A stretch of DNA of 64,000 bases from JAWXUU01 sp044426085 (GCA_044426085.1 JAWXUU010000005.1:1-64000), one strand, 5' to 3'. Counted from the first letter of the stretch, positions 53,104 to 60,811 are shown. Notes: generated by a model from the letters alone, not told the origin. Translations and numbers: made by a program.

Positions 53104-53857
53104 GCAAGGTAGTATTATTTCTGCATCGGAAATAAACAGCCTTAAAGCCGAAGTGAAAGCGGAAATGTTGAGAAGAAGTTTGACAGGTTCGCTTTCTGCT
53201 TATGGTGGTACAAGTTGGGATTTTTCCGAAACACCAGTGAGTGGTGGAACTATCATGGAAGAACACTTCACTAAAATAAACACGCCAGTTGGGCAAATAA
53301 ACACAACTGGCTTGCCGACAGCAGAAGATTCCAAGTTCCCAGCACTTGATGGATTGAACGGAAAACTAGCCACGTATAAAAGCTATACAGGCCTTAGCAG
53401 TACAACGCATGGCTGTGTATCTTCTTGCAGTGGTCTTTGCTATTCATCTTGCACGAGTTGCACAAGCTGCACGGGGTGCAGTGGTTGTGGAAGTGGTTGT
53501 GCAAGTGGGTGTAGTGGCTGTGATGGATGTAGCGGTTGCGGAAGTGGTTGTGCGAGCGGATGCAGTGGTTGCGATGGATGTAGCGGTTGTGGCAGTGGCT
53601 GTGCTAGTGCCTGCGATGGCTGCGATGGATGTTCAGGCTGTGGAAGTGCCTGTTCAAATAGCTGTGATAGTAGCTGTAAAGGTGGCTGTGAGGGCGGTTG
53701 CACGGGCAGTTGCTCAAGCGGTTGCGTAGGCAGTTGTCAAGGTGGTTGCAATACTACTTGCTCAGGGACGTGCAGTGGTTGCTCGGGTTGTTCAAGTTGC
53801 ACTGGTGGTTGCACAGGGTCGTGTGTAGGTGGTTGCTCGGGAGGTGTATTATTTTGA
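53096..53857 (+). CDS. Cys-rich CxxC/CxxxC repeat phage protein, likely radical SAM substrate
   Basis: A 253-aa protein with an ordinary N-terminal ~105 residues (no signal peptide; helical start EINSLKAEVKAEMLRRSL) and a C-terminal ~148-residue part holding about 40 Cys, nearly all separated by two or three small residues (Gly, Ser, Asp, Ala). A 17-residue unit (CSGCDGCSGCGSGCASG) recurs three times, matching a 51-bp DNA repeat. It lies after tail-fibre genes and upstream of a radical SAM/SPASM gene, so it is the probable modification substrate; unmodified, so many Cys would be hard to keep reduced. It may be a tail appendage, a surface-sticking module or a released toxin. Confidence 0.82.
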   Translation: MYEQGSIISASEINSLKAEVKAEMLRRSLTGSLSAYGGTSWDFSETPVSGGTIMEEHFTKINTPVGQINTTGLPTAEDSKFPALDGLNGKLATYKSYTGLSSTTHGCVSSCSGLCYSSCTSCTSCTGCSGCGSGCASGCSGCDGCSGCGSGCASGCSGCDGCSGCGSGCASACDGCDGCSGCGSACSNSCDSSCKGGCEGGCTGSCSSGCVGSCQGGCNTTCSGTCSGCSGCSSCTGGCTGSCVGGCSGGVLF

Positions 53858-54126
53858 TAAATATAAAAATTGATTGTGGATTATCTGAATATATTGAGAA
53901 ATTGCAGTATGAAAAGAATACTGCAGAAAGAGAACTAAGGATTGCAAAAGCATTGGGTTTCAAAAAAGAAACAGTTTGTGCTGCTTGCAAGAGAGCAAAA
54001 GTGGCACAAGTGAAGTATGGCACAGCGTGTGAAGAATTTGGAAAAATGCTAACTGAGGCAATTCCAAAGCTGCAGCGTTGGAACTTGGATTTTCAGGCGC
54101 GGGAGGTGACTTATGAAACGTCTTGA
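53854..54126 (+). CDS. Small coupled protein between Cys-rich substrate and radical SAM enzyme
   Basis: A 90-aa helical protein starting at TTG 53854 in a 4-bp overlap with the substrate stop, with GGGAGGTG upstream; it overlaps the radical SAM start by 14 bp. It contains a CAAC pair and a Lys/Glu-rich amphipathic helix. It may be a precursor-binding helper, as seen in CXXX-repeat peptide modification systems, but this is inference from position. Confidence 0.65.
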   Translation: MINIKIDCGLSEYIEKLQYEKNTAERELRIAKALGFKKETVCAACKRAKVAQVKYGTACEEFGKMLTEAIPKLQRWNLDFQAREVTYETS

Positions 54127-55372
54127 ACCATTCCACGATAAAATGGGTAGGTTGTACGGAGCAATGCCACTCAATGTGACACTGCAAGTAACGGAAGATT
54201 GTAACTTAGCTTGCACCTATTGCTACCAATGCAGTAAGAGCAAAAATAGAATGACATTCGATGTTGCGAAGCAATTTGTCGATGAACTTATCAACGGCAA
54301 CTATGATAACTATTTTGTGAAAGGTGAGCGTGATGGCTACATCTTCGACTTTATTGGCGGAGAACCGTTCCTTGAAATTGACTTAATTGATAGGACAACA
54401 GAATATATTCTCAGAACAATGTTGGAGCGTGGCATGGACACATCAAAGGTGATGTTCAGCTTTTCTACCAACGGCACTCTATATTTTGAAGAGAAAGTGC
54501 AAGCTTACTTGGATAAATATTTTGAATATATCTCACTGAGCATAACACTTGATGGGAACAAAGCCTTGCATGATAGTTGCAGAGTATTTCACGATGGCTC
54601 AGGCAGTTACGACATGGCAGAAAAGGCAATGAAGCATTGGCAAGCTAAAGGCGGATACGTTGGCACAAAGCTAACAATTTGTCACGAGAACTTGCCGTAT
54701 CTTTCGGAGGCTGTTATCCATATGCTAGGACTTGGTATCGAAGAACTGCACATGAATTGCGTGTACGAAGATGTATGGAAAGATGGCGATGCAAAATTAT
54801 TGTATCAGCAGTTGAAAGTGATTGGTGACCATATCATCGATAGAGGAAAAGATATTGCTGTATCTATGCTAAACAGAGAAAACTTTCAGCCACTTCCAGA
54901 AACGGAAACACAAAACTGGTGTGGCGGAGATGGAAGAATGATAGCTTTGGACTATGCAGGCAGAATTTTTCCATGCTTAAGATACATGGGTTCAAGTTTG
55001 AAAAATCAAAAACCATTTGAGATTGGAAGAATCGGCGAGGGAATTGCAAAACAAGAAAACTATTGCTCACGTTGCAGTGTTCTTTCTTGCATAACACGTC
55101 AGAGCCAGTCACCAGAAAAGTGTTTGACTTGCCCAGTCGCAAAAGGTTGTGGGTGGTGTAGTGCGTATAACTATGATCTATTCGGAACTCCAAACAAGCG
55201 TGCAACATATCACTGCGAAATGCACAAAGCAACAGCACTTGCGAATGCGTACTATTGGAACAAGCGATTCATAGAATTTGAAGTCGGCTTGCCACGAGAA
55301 GAAGTGGAAAGCCTAATAGGAAAGGAAGAGGCAGAGTGCCTAAGGGAGGTAATATTTGGCAACAGTTACTAA
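54113..55372 (+). CDS. Radical SAM/SPASM maturase of the phage Cys-rich system
   Basis: The 419-aa enzyme has the radical SAM motif CNLACTYC (Cys30, 34, 37), the GGEP motif in DFIGGEPF, and a rich SPASM Cys set (WCGGDGR...FPC, YCSRCSVLSC, CLTCPVAKGCGWC) for extra Fe-S clusters. It resembles radical SAM peptide maturases with CXXX-repeat targets, which is what the gene two positions upstream encodes. Predicted chemistry is thioether or C-C cross-linking of Cys. It starts with GGGAGGTG before ATG and overlaps its neighbours on both sides. Confidence 0.85.
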   Translation: MKRLEPFHDKMGRLYGAMPLNVTLQVTEDCNLACTYCYQCSKSKNRMTFDVAKQFVDELINGNYDNYFVKGERDGYIFDFIGGEPFLEIDLIDRTTEYILRTMLERGMDTSKVMFSFSTNGTLYFEEKVQAYLDKYFEYISLSITLDGNKALHDSCRVFHDGSGSYDMAEKAMKHWQAKGGYVGTKLTICHENLPYLSEAVIHMLGLGIEELHMNCVYEDVWKDGDAKLLYQQLKVIGDHIIDRGKDIAVSMLNRENFQPLPETETQNWCGGDGRMIALDYAGRIFPCLRYMGSSLKNQKPFEIGRIGEGIAKQENYCSRCSVLSCITRQSQSPEKCLTCPVAKGCGWCSAYNYDLFGTPNKRATYHCEMHKATALANAYYWNKRFIEFEVGLPREEVESLIGKEEAECLREVIFGNSY

Positions 55373-55721
55373 AATCTATAAAGGATATACAGTTAGACTA
55401 TCTGGCAGAAAGAAAGGGTGCATGTCATTCTTTGGCTATATCTCAATAGTGAGTTCAGCGTGGCACGATGTGTATATTCTAAACCATGAAATAGGTCACG
55501 AAAGACAGCGTGCCAAATACGGCAATCTCAAAACTTTGTTCAAGGTTTATATCCCAAGTATCTTCGGATATTGGTGCAAAAATCTAAGCTATGAGGACTA
55601 CTATAAACAGCCGTGGGAAGCTGATGCAAATAAACTAGGTGGCAATGAGTATTGGGAAAATGACCAATACAATCCGCCTCTGACCGAAGATGAGATTGAG
55701 GAGGAAATTAGCAAAGGATGA
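55356..55721 (+). CDS. Small HExxH putative metallopeptidase
   Basis: A 121-aa protein with HEIGH (residues 44-48) and a downstream PWEAD (Glu88), the zinc-ligand pattern of gluzincin-like metallopeptidases. TTG start behind GGGAGGT overlaps the radical SAM gene by 17 bp, so it is coupled. A role in trimming the Cys-rich protein, or in cell-wall degradation, would fit; neither is shown. It is too short and unlike known endolysins to be called one. Confidence 0.62.
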   Translation: MATVTKIYKGYTVRLSGRKKGCMSFFGYISIVSSAWHDVYILNHEIGHERQRAKYGNLKTLFKVYIPSIFGYWCKNLSYEDYYKQPWEADANKLGGNEYWENDQYNPPLTEDEIEEEISKG

Positions 55722-56014
55722 TTGAGATAGCAATCGGTATCGTGGCAAGTGTGACAGGTGGGTTCGCACTTTTTTTATTGCAAAGATATTTCAAAAAGAA
55801 AGAACGTCAAGATGAACTAAGAGATAGCAAAAAAGCGCGAGAAAACATACTTATAATTAAGAGTATTGATGCTATCGGAGATTTGACAGAAGCAAACAGC
55901 ATAGCACTTCGTGATGGAAAAACCAACGGAGAAATGCACGAGGCAATGGACCATTATGGTTCGGTGAAAAAAGAGATGTATATATATCTCTTGGAACAAA
56001 ATTCAAAGAAATAA
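55718..56014 (+). CDS. Single-pass membrane protein of lysis region
   Basis: A 98-aa protein with one N-terminal membrane helix (IAIGIVASVTGGFALFLL) and a charged cytoplasmic part. ATGA overlap with the previous stop. It may be an accessory holin-like or anchoring protein. Confidence 0.65.
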   Translation: MIEIAIGIVASVTGGFALFLLQRYFKKKERQDELRDSKKARENILIIKSIDAIGDLTEANSIALRDGKTNGEMHEAMDHYGSVKKEMYIYLLEQNSKK

Positions 56015-56158
56015 ATGTGAAAATACTTCGCACTGCTGCGTTAAGAGCAAATTTTTTCGGTTCACGTATTTTAATACGCTCGCCTCAAAAATTTCCTCTT
56101 GCCTTGCATTGCTCGCATTTTCGCATTTATTCAATATTAAAAATAGGAGTAAAATTTT
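56015..56158. other. Noncoding gap with inverted GC-box repeat
   Basis: Contains cttcgcactgctgcg and near the end tgctcgcattttcgc, loosely complementary arms around an AT-rich centre, with no plausible start. An apparent ORF here has no ribosome site. Similar intergenic repeats are frequent in Clostridia, but I cannot verify copies elsewhere. Confidence 0.4.
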
Positions 56159-56542
56159 ATGACAACAGAAATGATTCAAACAATAATTCAAACACTGCTA
56201 ACAGCAGTAATCTTGCCACTACTAACATACGCAGGCGTGGCACTCAAAAATCTTATCGATGAAAAGATAAAAGACTCAACAGTTGCAAGATATCTATCAA
56301 GCGCAACCGATGCCGTGGAAAATGCGGTTACTGCAGTAATGCAAACCTATGTTGCAAACTTAAAATACGATGATCTATTCGACGAAGAAGCTCAAAAAAC
56401 AGCTTTCGCACTTGCAGTAGAAAAAGCAACACAATCAATAACAGTAGATGGCAAAGCTATCATAGCAGAACTATACGGTGACTTCGACACATGGCTAGCC
56501 GATAAAATCGAAGCAACAGTATATAAAGAAAACGCAGAGTAG
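56159..56542 (+). CDS. Phage holin, LLH family
   Basis: A 127-aa protein with one N-terminal membrane helix (residues 8-30, TIIQTLLTAVILPLLTYAG) and a long helical cytosolic part with the segment DAVENAVTAVMQTYV typical of LLH holins. It should permeabilise the membrane at lysis; no endolysin gene follows. Confidence 0.82.
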   Translation: MTTEMIQTIIQTLLTAVILPLLTYAGVALKNLIDEKIKDSTVARYLSSATDAVENAVTAVMQTYVANLKYDDLFDEEAQKTAFALAVEKATQSITVDGKAIIAELYGDFDTWLADKIEATVYKENAE

Positions 56543-56549
56543 AAAGCGG

Positions 56550-56579
56550 AAAAAGCATTATCTTCGGGTAATGCTTTTT
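56550..56579 (+). terminator. Terminator after holin with UUCG tetraloop
   Basis: AAAAGCATTATC (56551-56562) pairs with GGTAATGCTTTT around TTCG, with T-rich 3' side. It closes the late operon. Confidence 0.9.
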
Positions 56580-56595
56580 ATCTATATGGGGGAAT

Positions 56596-56808
56596 ATGGA
56601 AGAGAACACGGAAAAAAGAAAATTGCCACGTATGCGAACCATTGAAGAAACCTATGCTTTCTTGCTAGGTGAAGATGCGGAAACTGGCATAACAAAATAT
56701 TGGATTAGAGAAATGTGCAAGCAGAACAAAGTACATTGCTTGAAGAGTGGTAGTAAATATTTAATCAATTTAGATGATCTAATTGTGAAATTGTCTGAGG
56801 GTTGCTGA
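56596..56808 (+). CDS. Excisionase-like MerR-type protein
   Basis: A 70-aa winged-helix protein (IEETYAFL...YWIREMCKQNKVHCLKSGSKYLINLD) like phage excisionases. Unit structure resembles each third of the 206-aa protein at the left end. Likely directs excision with the integrase 142 bp downstream. Confidence 0.78.
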   Translation: MEENTEKRKLPRMRTIEETYAFLLGEDAETGITKYWIREMCKQNKVHCLKSGSKYLINLDDLIVKLSEGC

Positions 56809-56949
56809 ACTTTCAGACGATTTTTTTATTTATTTTCATTCTAAGGCTGTGGTAGGAGTATTTGCTAGACTTTAAAAATTCTTTGCGGTAATGTTGCTGT
56901 TAGCAAAGCTGGAAGAATATATCGGCTAAAAATAAAAGGAGGAGATGTT

Positions 56950-58341
56950 ATGGCATCAATAACGAAAAGAGAGAATAAAAAAGGTATCGCATATAAGATA
57001 CAAGTAAAAGTAAAAGACAAAGGTTCGGGCAAAGACATAGTGAAATCAACTACATGGCAAGTGCCAGCTGGCATGAACGCAAAGCAAGCTGAAAGGGCGG
57101 TGATAGTTGAAGCTGAAAAATATGAAGAGCAAGTGAAGAAAATGCTGTCAAGTTCAGCGGATATAGATAGTGATAGCAAAATCACATTTGCAAAGTTCGC
57201 GGAAATATGGCTTGAGAAATGCAAGCAAGAGAACAGTGAGATATACTATGTGAACTCAAGAAAATGTATAAACACAGCTAATCAATATATAGGTGGATAT
57301 AAATTGACTGAGCTGAGTCCAAGAATAATTCAAAACTTCTATGGAAAAATAGATATGCTGACAATGATCACATATAAAATCACCCCTCACGTGGATAAAA
57401 TCCGAGAGGCAATGAAAGAAAAGAGCATGAGATTCACGGACATGAAAAAAGGTAGCAATAACTTCACTGTAACAACTGTGCTTAATGGTAAGCCTGTCAA
57501 GCTGCAAACAGCTGAGCGGGTAAGCGAAATTCTAGGTCGCAAGGTGGAAGAACTGTTCGATGTGGAGAAAACTGAAAAGCCGTACGCTCACGAAACCATA
57601 CACAAAGTGAAAAGAACGGTGAGAGCAATATTGGCACTTGCCAAAAAGCAAAGGCTTGTTGATGACAACTATGCAACAGCTGACTACATCACATTCCCTA
57701 AAAAGCCAAAGGTGGAAATTGAGCATCTCGATGATGTGGGTGCAAAGAGATTGTATCAGGCACTTGAAACATGCGACAACCCGCAAAAGAAAATAGCGGT
57801 GCTGATACCACTGCTGACTGGCATGAGAAAAGGCGAACTATGTGGACTAGAGTGGGAAGATATAGACTTTGAGAAATCTACCATAAGCATAAAACGCAGT
57901 AGAATATCCGTGAACACAGTGGGTGTGATAGATAAGTCGACTAAGACTGAAAGTTCGGAAAGAACCTTAACAATGCCAAATAGACTCAAGGAAGAACTGC
58001 TAATCTACAAGGCATGGCAAGAGGCTAGAATAGACACATTCGGAGATAGATGGGAGAACTCAGGGCGAATACTCACATCGGAATTCGGTGGCAAAATACA
58101 CCCAAGTGTGCCAAATGGTTGGCTCAACGATATAGTGAAAAAAGCAGGTCTGCCACACGTAACTATGCACTCGCTTAGGCACACTAACATAACCCTTCAA
58201 ATAATGGCAGGCGTGCCACTGGTCACAGTAAGCGGTCGAGCAGGACACGCAAGAACCAGCACTACAACGGATATATACAGTCACTTCATAAAAAGCAGTG
58301 ATAAAGAAGCTGCAGATAAGTTGGATAGTATATTCGGATAG
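56950..58341 (+). CDS. int: Tyrosine-recombinase integrase with embedded HTH
   Basis: A 463-aa integrase with catalytic residues in GMRKGELCGLEW (Arg), HSLRHTN (His-x-x-Arg) and GHARTSTTTDIYSHF (His, Tyr). Between the arm-binding domain and catalytic domain, about residues 160-198, is an HTH-like block (MKKGSNNFTVTTVL...ERVSEILGRKVEELF), an insertion known in Clostridial integrases. It should recombine at the tRNA-Arg anticodon-loop core. The ghost integrase at 3346-3479 is its close relative. Confidence 0.92.
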   Translation: MASITKRENKKGIAYKIQVKVKDKGSGKDIVKSTTWQVPAGMNAKQAERAVIVEAEKYEEQVKKMLSSSADIDSDSKITFAKFAEIWLEKCKQENSEIYYVNSRKCINTANQYIGGYKLTELSPRIIQNFYGKIDMLTMITYKITPHVDKIREAMKEKSMRFTDMKKGSNNFTVTTVLNGKPVKLQTAERVSEILGRKVEELFDVEKTEKPYAHETIHKVKRTVRAILALAKKQRLVDDNYATADYITFPKKPKVEIEHLDDVGAKRLYQALETCDNPQKKIAVLIPLLTGMRKGELCGLEWEDIDFEKSTISIKRSRISVNTVGVIDKSTKTESSERTLTMPNRLKEELLIYKAWQEARIDTFGDRWENSGRILTSEFGGKIHPSVPNGWLNDIVKKAGLPHVTMHSLRHTNITLQIMAGVPLVTVSGRAGHARTSTTTDIYSHFIKSSDKEAADKLDSIFG

Positions 58342-58349
58342 GATAGGAC

Positions 58350-58410
58350 ATTATATAGTAAAGTACAAACACCCCTAGTGAAGATAAATTCTTCCGCCAG
58401 GGGTGTTTTT
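58350..58410 (+). terminator. Integrase terminator, first copy of a 31-bp direct repeat
   Basis: Bases 58350-58380 are identical to 59555-59585. The hairpin ACACCCCT (58369-58376) with AGGGGTGT (58399-58406) and T run ends the integrase transcript. Confidence 0.85.
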
Positions 58411-58578
58411 TCTATTGCAATTGTGTGTAAATTATGCTAATATATATGCGTAAGTAGTACGTTCAAAATCACTTAGAATCGTTTGTTATGCCTAGATTTT
58501 TAAAAGTGGAGGTGTACGCAGAAAGCCTTGCAGAATTTACTCTATTATATAGGAATATAATTCAAAGGAGTAAAATAT

Positions 58579-59553
58579 ATGAAAAACACACAAAAAGTTG
58601 AAAGATTTGATTATACAAAGATCGAATCGAGAGAAGATTTGAAATACTTTGGCATACATAAAAAATGTGGCAGAGTTATTATTGATACCGATAGGTATCA
58701 AGAGATTCTTGAAGAGGATGGGATTGATAAATTTCTTCCTGTCGGTTTATTTGCCGATAGTAATGTATCATATTTCACGCCAAATAAGGTGAAACGGCAT
58801 GACTATAAAATTAATATTTTTAGAGATTTAATATATAAACTCAAAAACGATTGGTTTGAAGAATACAAACCTATATTTCAAACAATTAAGTCGCCAGATG
58901 AAGTGTATAATAGCACATTTCTGGATGCATTATCTGTTACGGGATGCTCGGAAGATTATGATAGCGTACAAGAAGAAGCTGTCATGGCGAAAATTAAAAG
59001 AATACCTACGTATAATTGGATTCTGCAAAATCTTTACTGCAGCTTTATATCAAAAATAACTGCAGAGATTGATAGATATGCATTCATAGTAATGGCTGAA
59101 ATGGGTTATAAATCTACGGATTTTAGCATGCTTTCCTTTTTTCAATTTTCAGATGGATTACAAAAGGATAATAACGGGATAAAAATAAATAAATTAAAAA
59201 AATATAACGCTTATAATATGTTGCACAAAATTAATAATTTTTTGAAACATAACTCAATCGATTCGTATAACGAATTGAAAAAATATTATCCAGATAATGT
59301 GCGCTCGCTAAAGAAAGATACAGCCAAGTCGGCATATCAAAATGGTATGTTTGCAGGAGATTGGATAGTCATAAAAGATGAGTATATAGATAATATTTTT
59401 GACAGTTTAATCTTATTTTTTGAAGATTATTGTAGAAAGTTTTTAAATGAAGATATGGATGACTCGATGTGGAACTACGATGAGTATTTTTTAGGCGCAT
59501 ACAAAGAGATTAAAAACTTGGATGTGTACTTTTATAAAGAGTATGGTTTTTAA
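58579..59553 (+). CDS. Unknown cargo protein, defence-slot gene
   Basis: A 324-aa AT-rich gene, helical, with no motif I recognise; residues 190-240 carry a Lys/Asn-rich stretch (KINKLKKYNAYNM). AAAGGAG precedes ATG. It is flanked by a 31-bp direct repeat that includes a terminator, as if inserted by duplication of that terminator. Neighbours and composition suggest an antiphage or accessory function. Confidence 0.6.
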   Translation: MKNTQKVERFDYTKIESREDLKYFGIHKKCGRVIIDTDRYQEILEEDGIDKFLPVGLFADSNVSYFTPNKVKRHDYKINIFRDLIYKLKNDWFEEYKPIFQTIKSPDEVYNSTFLDALSVTGCSEDYDSVQEEAVMAKIKRIPTYNWILQNLYCSFISKITAEIDRYAFIVMAEMGYKSTDFSMLSFFQFSDGLQKDNNGIKINKLKKYNAYNMLHKINNFLKHNSIDSYNELKKYYPDNVRSLKKDTAKSAYQNGMFAGDWIVIKDEYIDNIFDSLILFFEDYCRKFLNEDMDDSMWNYDEYFLGAYKEIKNLDVYFYKEYGF

Positions 59554-59554
59554 T

Positions 59555-59615
59555 ATTATATAGTAAAGTACAAACACCCCTAGTGTAAGATGAAATTCTT
59601 CTGCTAGGGGTGTTT
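59555..59615. terminator. Second copy of the integrase terminator
   Basis: The 31-bp repeat (59555-59585) plus hairpin CCCCTAG/CTAGGGG and T run. It lies between convergent genes and can serve both. Confidence 0.85.
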
Positions 59616-59633
59616 TATTTGTAGTTATTTTTA

Positions 59634-60515
59634 TTATATCCAAAGTGATAGGTCAACTTCTTTTGATATTCTTTTATAATAATTCTTGCCATCTTCGTGA
59701 TAATCAAAAATGAATATTCCTATAAATTTATATCCCGCTTCTCCTAGTGCGTTTCTTGATTTGCCAAAGAGAATTCTGTTTGATGGTGTTCCACGTTCAA
59801 AGGATATTGAGTCTCTTGTGTCATTGACTTCGCACATTATTTCTTGATCTTCGGTCAATGTATTGACCCAACCTCGAGAAGAACCAGCTGTGGGCACTCC
59901 ATCAATTACGATTGCCATTTTGAGACACCAAAGATAATTTGTGCCATCTAAGTGGACGGAACTTTTCTGATAGCCTGTATAGTCCTTTCCGAAGCAATTG
60001 GCAATTTCGTAAATTGTACTAAACGTTAAGTTGTCATCAACGTGGATTTTACCATTTTTTCTTGCAATTTCTGTTGGATTTTTGTCAACTTCCCAAGTGG
60101 AAAATTGCATGGTATTAATTCTGTGATTTATTATGTTTACGGCATTGTTAATTTGCTTTATGACATCATTGTAACTTAGGTCTGCACGTATGCGGATCAA
60201 ATCTTTTTCTACGTTGAAATTATTCAGAGCAGACAGAGCTGATTCAATACTGATTTCACGTTGTCTGTCGTGTGCTTTGTTTTCTTGATGATAAGACTCG
60301 TCACATTCAATTGCTAAGTTAAGTTGGGGAAAATATAAATCAAGCAAAGAGTATTTGCCGTTACCTAAATTGACATACTGTTGGGAAACGGGTTGTATAT
60401 CATCACGATCCATTTTGTTCCAAATGGCGTTGATGATGAAATTCTCGTAGTCTTTCCTTTTTGTTCGAGAAAAAGTTTTGATTAAATAATTTAATTTTTT
60501 GTCAACAGCACTCAT
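59634..60515 (-). CDS. AbaSI/PvuRts1I-like modification-dependent endonuclease
   Basis: A 293-aa protein with the N-terminal Vsr-like nuclease of the AbaSI family (KDYENFIINAIWNKM, then QQYVNLGNGKYSLLDLYFPQ, ECDESYHQ, catalytic D-E-E pattern) and a C-terminal SRA-like region (residues ~155-290) for base flipping. Known members cut DNA with 5-hydroxymethyl- or glucosyl-hydroxymethylcytosine, so this would restrict modified phages. The ATG follows GGAGG. It occupies the last position before the attachment site, as the kinase does in the ghost element. Confidence 0.78.
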   Translation of the reverse strand: MSAVDKKLNYLIKTFSRTKRKDYENFIINAIWNKMDRDDIQPVSQQYVNLGNGKYSLLDLYFPQLNLAIECDESYHQENKAHDRQREISIESALSALNNFNVEKDLIRIRADLSYNDVIKQINNAVNIINHRINTMQFSTWEVDKNPTEIARKNGKIHVDDNLTFSTIYEIANCFGKDYTGYQKSSVHLDGTNYLWCLKMAIVIDGVPTAGSSRGWVNTLTEDQEIMCEVNDTRDSISFERGTPSNRILFGKSRNALGEAGYKFIGIFIFDYHEDGKNYYKRISKEVDLSLWI

Positions 60516-60534
60516 AATTCCTCCAAGATATTTG

Positions 60535-60606
60535 TAAAGCCACCTGCAAAGGTGGCTTTAGTGGTAGGCCCACCGGGAATCGAACCCAGAATTAATCCTT
60601 AGGAGG
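60535..60606. repeat. attR: tRNA-Arg 3' half plus terminator, 72 bp
   Basis: Direct repeat partner of 4813-4884. Here it continues into the 5' half of the tRNA, so the host keeps a full tRNA after integration. The outer hairpin TAAAGCCACC/GGTGGCTTTA is the tRNA terminator. Confidence 0.88.
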
Positions 60607-60636
60607 GATTTGTAATATCCGTTTTACTATGGACCC
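60562..60636 (-). tRNA. tRNA-Arg (anticodon CCT), complete with CCA
   Basis: The minus strand folds as acceptor GGGTCCA with TGGGCCT, D arm GTAA/TTAC, anticodon arm AATCC-CTCCTAA-GGATT (anticodon CCT), variable loop and T arm CTGGG-TTCGAAT-CCCGG, then ACCA. It reads AGG codons. The element is integrated into its 3' half. Confidence 0.88.
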
Positions 60637-60811
60637 ATATTTGATTTTTTTGATAGACTATACTCTTAATTTTTACAACACGGGTGAAAAATTGGGTGAC
60701 AAGGTTTTGGTGACTTAATATTTATGCATAAAATATTGATTTTATGCGTTATATTGGCAGTTTATACGTCATATTATACATATATGCAAATTCGCACAAT
60801 CGCCCAGTTGG

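Larger units (their letters stand above)
4813..60606. mobile_element. Prophage-like element integrated at tRNA-Arg(CCU)
   Basis: A 72-bp direct repeat with one mismatch brackets 55.7 kb that contains integrase, excisionase-like protein, LexA-like regulator, replication genes, small and large terminase, HK97-type portal, protease and capsid, siphophage tail genes and a holin. The repeat is the 3' part of a tRNA-Arg plus its terminator, the usual signature of tyrosine-recombinase integration. Structural gene order is that of a cos-type siphophage with a P27-type small terminase. Cargo is concentrated at the left end (6.2-15.9 kb), between terminase and portal (34.6-37.9 kb), after the tail genes (53-55.7 kb) and after the integrase (58.5-60.5 kb). 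I recognise no endolysin. Boundaries are inferred from the repeat and could be checked by an excision junction. Confidence 0.88.

Noticed and set aside
53440..53703. Pro/Leu/Gln-rich ORF antisense to the Cys repeat
   Set aside because: It is the mirror of the repetitive Cys/Gly codons and has no start signals.
53409..53729. Ala/Val-rich ORF in another frame of the Cys repeat
   Set aside because: Frame-shifted reading of the same repeat; the real frame has proper start and coupling.
56017..56262. 81-aa ORF after the membrane protein
   Set aside because: No ribosome site, overlaps the true holin start in another frame and looks like translated intergenic repeat.
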